This document shows, piece by piece, positions 6,830 to 8,565 of a DNA stretch of 8,565 nt. The notes beneath the pieces were generated by a model. That model searched no databases, was not told the DNA's origin, and was given only the letters and a program-made list of their open reading frames with translations. The translations under genes and the position numbers were made by a program. The stretch comes from Thermoplasmatota archaeon (lineage in GTDB: Archaea > Thermoplasmatota > Thermoplasmata > UBA10834), in the NCBI GenBank assembly GCA_022848805.1, contig JAJISI010000051.1, positions 1 through 8,565 on the forward strand. Reading direction: 5' to 3'. How positions within the stretch are numbered: position 1 is the first letter of the stretch; each line of letters begins with the position of its first letter.

Positions 6830-8374
6830 ATGTCTATCGTGAAAGCTTCCCCTATAAGGAGCATGCTCTGTGCGGCAATCGTGGCAGTTCTGGTCTCGTC
6901 AGCTACAGCTGTTTGCGATGCAGACACTGATACTCAAGCTGCTGAGTGGACAATCCTGATTTACCTTGATGCTGATAACGACCTTGAAAAAGTCGGCGTA
7001 GACGATTTCCTCGATATGTCTTCTGTCGGCTCCAGCGAGGATGTCAATATCGTAGTGCAGCTCGATAGGATACCGGGTTATTACCACAGCTATGAAGACT
7101 GGACAGGTACGATGAGGTTCCTTGTCGAACCCAGAATGACGCCAATTCCGGCGAACGCGGTAATGGACCTCGGAGAGCTCAATATGGGTGATCCGGACAC
7201 ACTCGCGGATTTCGTCTCCTGGGGCGTCACGCATTATCCTGCCAAGAAATACTCGCTCATCCTCTGGGATCACGGAGGCGGTTGGGGTGACTATTTTGGA
7301 AGAGCAGTATGCATAGACGACACGTCCCGGGATGCCCTGACGATGGCAGAGGTGGAAACGGCACTCTTGGAAGCTACCTCGAGTTCTGGCGAGAGGATGG
7401 ACGTGCTGGGCTATGACGCCTGTCTCATGGCGATGGCAGAGGTCATGTACGAGACCATAGAGTATGTCGACTACGTGGTCGCCTCAGAGGACATTGTGCC
7501 CGATGACGGATGGCCATACGACACGTTCTTGGCAGACCTGGTCGCAGCCCCGAAGATGTCGCCGGCCGATTTGTCCGAGGTCATCGTCGACAGGTACATG
7601 CAGTCCTACGGATTTGGCCGACCGATATGCCTGTCTGCAGTTGACATGACAATCGCTCAGGAAATGTACGACGCAATCGAGCACTTCGCCCAGGAGCTCA
7701 TACTATCACTCCCAGACAACAGGGAGATGATAGCGTATTGCAGATCAAATACGACGCCTTTTGACTGGCCCGTATATGTAGACCTCTATCAGTTTGCCTG
7801 GAATGTAGGCGATATGTGCACCACATCTAGGCTGAAAATAGCTGCAGACAGCTTAACCGCAGCCGTCGAAGCCGCAGTTATAGCGGAAGAGCACGGTCGC
7901 AAGTACTGGGACCTCGGAGGCATTTCCATATATTTCCCGGAGTCGAGAATGTACTACGATCCCGAAGGGTTGTATAGCATCTCTCTCGATTTCACAGCGG
8001 ACACCTCATGGGATGAGTTCCTTATAGCCTATCTCGAGGTGGGCGGAAACATGCTACCCATTGCGCACATGACGTGGTGGCCAGATCAACCCGAACCCGG
8101 ACAGGAAGTGTCCTTCAGTGCTGAAGGTTCGTTGGACCCTGATGGCTGGATTATATGGTATTTATGGGACTTCGGGGACCTAGGTCCCTCCGGGCAAGGG
8201 CTAGATGTCGACACCGTCTTCGACCAGGCTGGCGACTACCTTGTCACCCTCACGGTATACGATAATGAGGGCGAATGTGGCTCCGTTTCCGCGGTGGTAA
8301 CTGTCAAATACAACGAAGTCCCCGTCATCGAGCTGTCAGTCACTGCCTTGAGGACAAGTACGCCTGATATGTAA
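6830..8374 (+). CDS. Secreted clostripain-like (C11) cysteine peptidase with PKD domain
   Basis: A 514-residue secreted peptidase of family C11; clostripain itself cleaves after arginine. Residues 1-28 look like a signal peptide: a basic start (Lys5, Arg10) and a hydrophobic core at about 12-27. The catalytic domain starts at WTILIYLDADNDLE (residue 40) and runs to about 400. The catalytic dyad is present as His148 in LILWDHGGGWG and Cys198 in GYDACLMA. A PKD/immunoglobulin-like domain follows at about 412-495, with the hallmark YLWDFGD (Asp447) and AGDYLVTLTVYD. After it, NEVPVIELSV resembles the start of another PKD repeat but the protein stops about 10 residues later, with no C-terminal membrane anchor visible. 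The ATG has GGAG 5 nt upstream. It is transcribed away from the mevalonate cluster and probably acts outside the cell on proteins or peptides as a nutrient source; the exact specificity is not readable. Confidence 0.92.
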   Translation: MSIVKASPIRSMLCAAIVAVLVSSATAVCDADTDTQAAEWTILIYLDADNDLEKVGVDDFLDMSSVGSSEDVNIVVQLDRIPGYYHSYEDWTGTMRFLVEPRMTPIPANAVMDLGELNMGDPDTLADFVSWGVTHYPAKKYSLILWDHGGGWGDYFGRAVCIDDTSRDALTMAEVETALLEATSSSGERMDVLGYDACLMAMAEVMYETIEYVDYVVASEDIVPDDGWPYDTFLADLVAAPKMSPADLSEVIVDRYMQSYGFGRPICLSAVDMTIAQEMYDAIEHFAQELILSLPDNREMIAYCRSNTTPFDWPVYVDLYQFAWNVGDMCTTSRLKIAADSLTAAVEAAVIAEEHGRKYWDLGGISIYFPESRMYYDPEGLYSISLDFTADTSWDEFLIAYLEVGGNMLPIAHMTWWPDQPEPGQEVSFSAEGSLDPDGWIIWYLWDFGDLGPSGQGLDVDTVFDQAGDYLVTLTVYDNEGECGSVSAVVTVKYNEVPVIELSVTALRTSTPDM

Positions 8375-8472
8375 GCAAGGAGGGCGCCTGTGCGGTGAAG
8401 GTCATCGCCGTCGGGAAAAGGTTGTTGTCGAAGTGAACGAGGACTCCGAGTGTAGCTACGGTTAATCTTCCG
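8375..8472 (+). other. Intergenic stretch after the peptidase gene
   Basis: The stretch from the peptidase stop to the second repeat copy holds no convincing gene. One other frame reads without a stop for about 20 codons (GACAVKVIAVGK) and may be a remnant of further peptidase repeat sequence. A small hairpin is possible at about 8459-8474 (ACGG pairing with CCGT). No T-rich archaeal terminator is visible. Confidence 0.4.
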
Positions 8473-8495
8473 TGAGAAAAGGCCATAGGGGCGGG
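8473..8495 (+). repeat. 23-bp direct repeat, copy 2
   Basis: Identical to 6721-6743. The part TAGGGGC near its 3' end can form a 7-bp hairpin with GCCCTTA just downstream, with GGGGAGAA as loop. It lies 8 nt before a CTTAAG element and about 50 nt before the start of the next gene. Confidence 0.8.
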
Positions 8496-8503
8496 GAGAA
8501 GCC

Positions 8504-8509
8504 CTTAAG
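8504..8509 (+). promoter_or_regulatory. Possible TATA-like element of the last gene
   Basis: CTTAAG, 35 nt before the ATG at 8545. It mirrors the hexamer before the peptidase gene in sequence and distance. It predicts transcription starting near 8532, just before the ribosome site. Confidence 0.35.
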
Positions 8510-8544
8510 CTAATGAAGGCGATTCGCCCTAGAGAGGAATGGCG

Positions 8545-8565
8545 ATGAAGTGCCCTGAATGTGAG
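8545..8565 (+). CDS. Start of a probable zinc-ribbon protein (cut by window edge)
   Basis: Only seven residues are visible, MKCPECE. The CPxC knuckle is typical of small archaeal proteins with an N-terminal zinc ribbon, many of them transcription-related or unnamed. The ATG at 8545 is chosen because GAGG lies 7 nt upstream; the in-frame ATG at 8539 is only 1 nt from it. The identity beyond the knuckle cannot be stated. Confidence 0.5.

Noticed and set aside
8384..8440. Tiny gene after AAGGAGG reading about 13 residues from a GTG
   Set aside because: Too short and without motif. The ribosome-like site may be chance in GC-rich DNA.
1..8565. CRISPR array, insertion sequence, or prophage features
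   Set aside because: No regularly spaced repeats, transposase motifs or terminal inverted repeats were seen. The only repeat is the two-copy 23-mer.

Overview
The window looks like a fragment of an archaeal chromosome, most likely a GC-rich euryarchaeon of the Thermoplasmata type. Four things point there. The HMG-CoA synthase / thiolase / DUF35 trio is the archaeal form of the start of the mevalonate pathway. The promoters have archaeal TATA boxes, one of them giving an apparently leaderless mRNA. The tRNA gene lacks an encoded CCA end. A secreted clostripain-like (C11) peptidase with a PKD domain is typical of these lineages. The exact taxon cannot be fixed from sequence reading alone.

Minus strand, 6386 down to 1: six genes in one direction, probably one operon or two linked ones. 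In transcription order they are an XRE-type helix-turn-helix regulator with a leaderless promoter, HMG-CoA synthase, a thiolase-family protein, a DUF35 zinc-ribbon/OB-fold protein, histidine ammonia-lyase (hutH), and the metalloprotease TldD, whose last residues lie off the left edge. The first four genes are separated by only 1-20 nt. HMG-CoA synthase, thiolase and DUF35 are known in archaea to form one complex that channels acetoacetyl-CoA into HMG-CoA. hutH and tldD follow after gaps of about 55 nt each and have no obvious link to isoprenoid synthesis.

The most striking observation is in the thiolase. The fold motifs are well kept, but the position of the nucleophilic cysteine (A-C-A-S-G-G) is glycine, and the GHP histidine is aspartate (G-D-P). 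The HMG-CoA synthase beside it keeps its full Glu/Cys/His set. The thiolase is therefore either a non-catalytic scaffold or has a different chemistry.

Plus strand, 6387 to 8565: a divergent intergenic region with a TATA box, a tRNA-Pro(CGG) gene, a secreted C11 peptidase whose second PKD-like repeat breaks off early, and the first codons of a likely zinc-ribbon protein at the right edge. An exact 23-bp direct repeat occurs twice, once after the tRNA and once after the peptidase gene. Each copy lies upstream of a CTTAAG element placed 33-35 nt before the next start codon.
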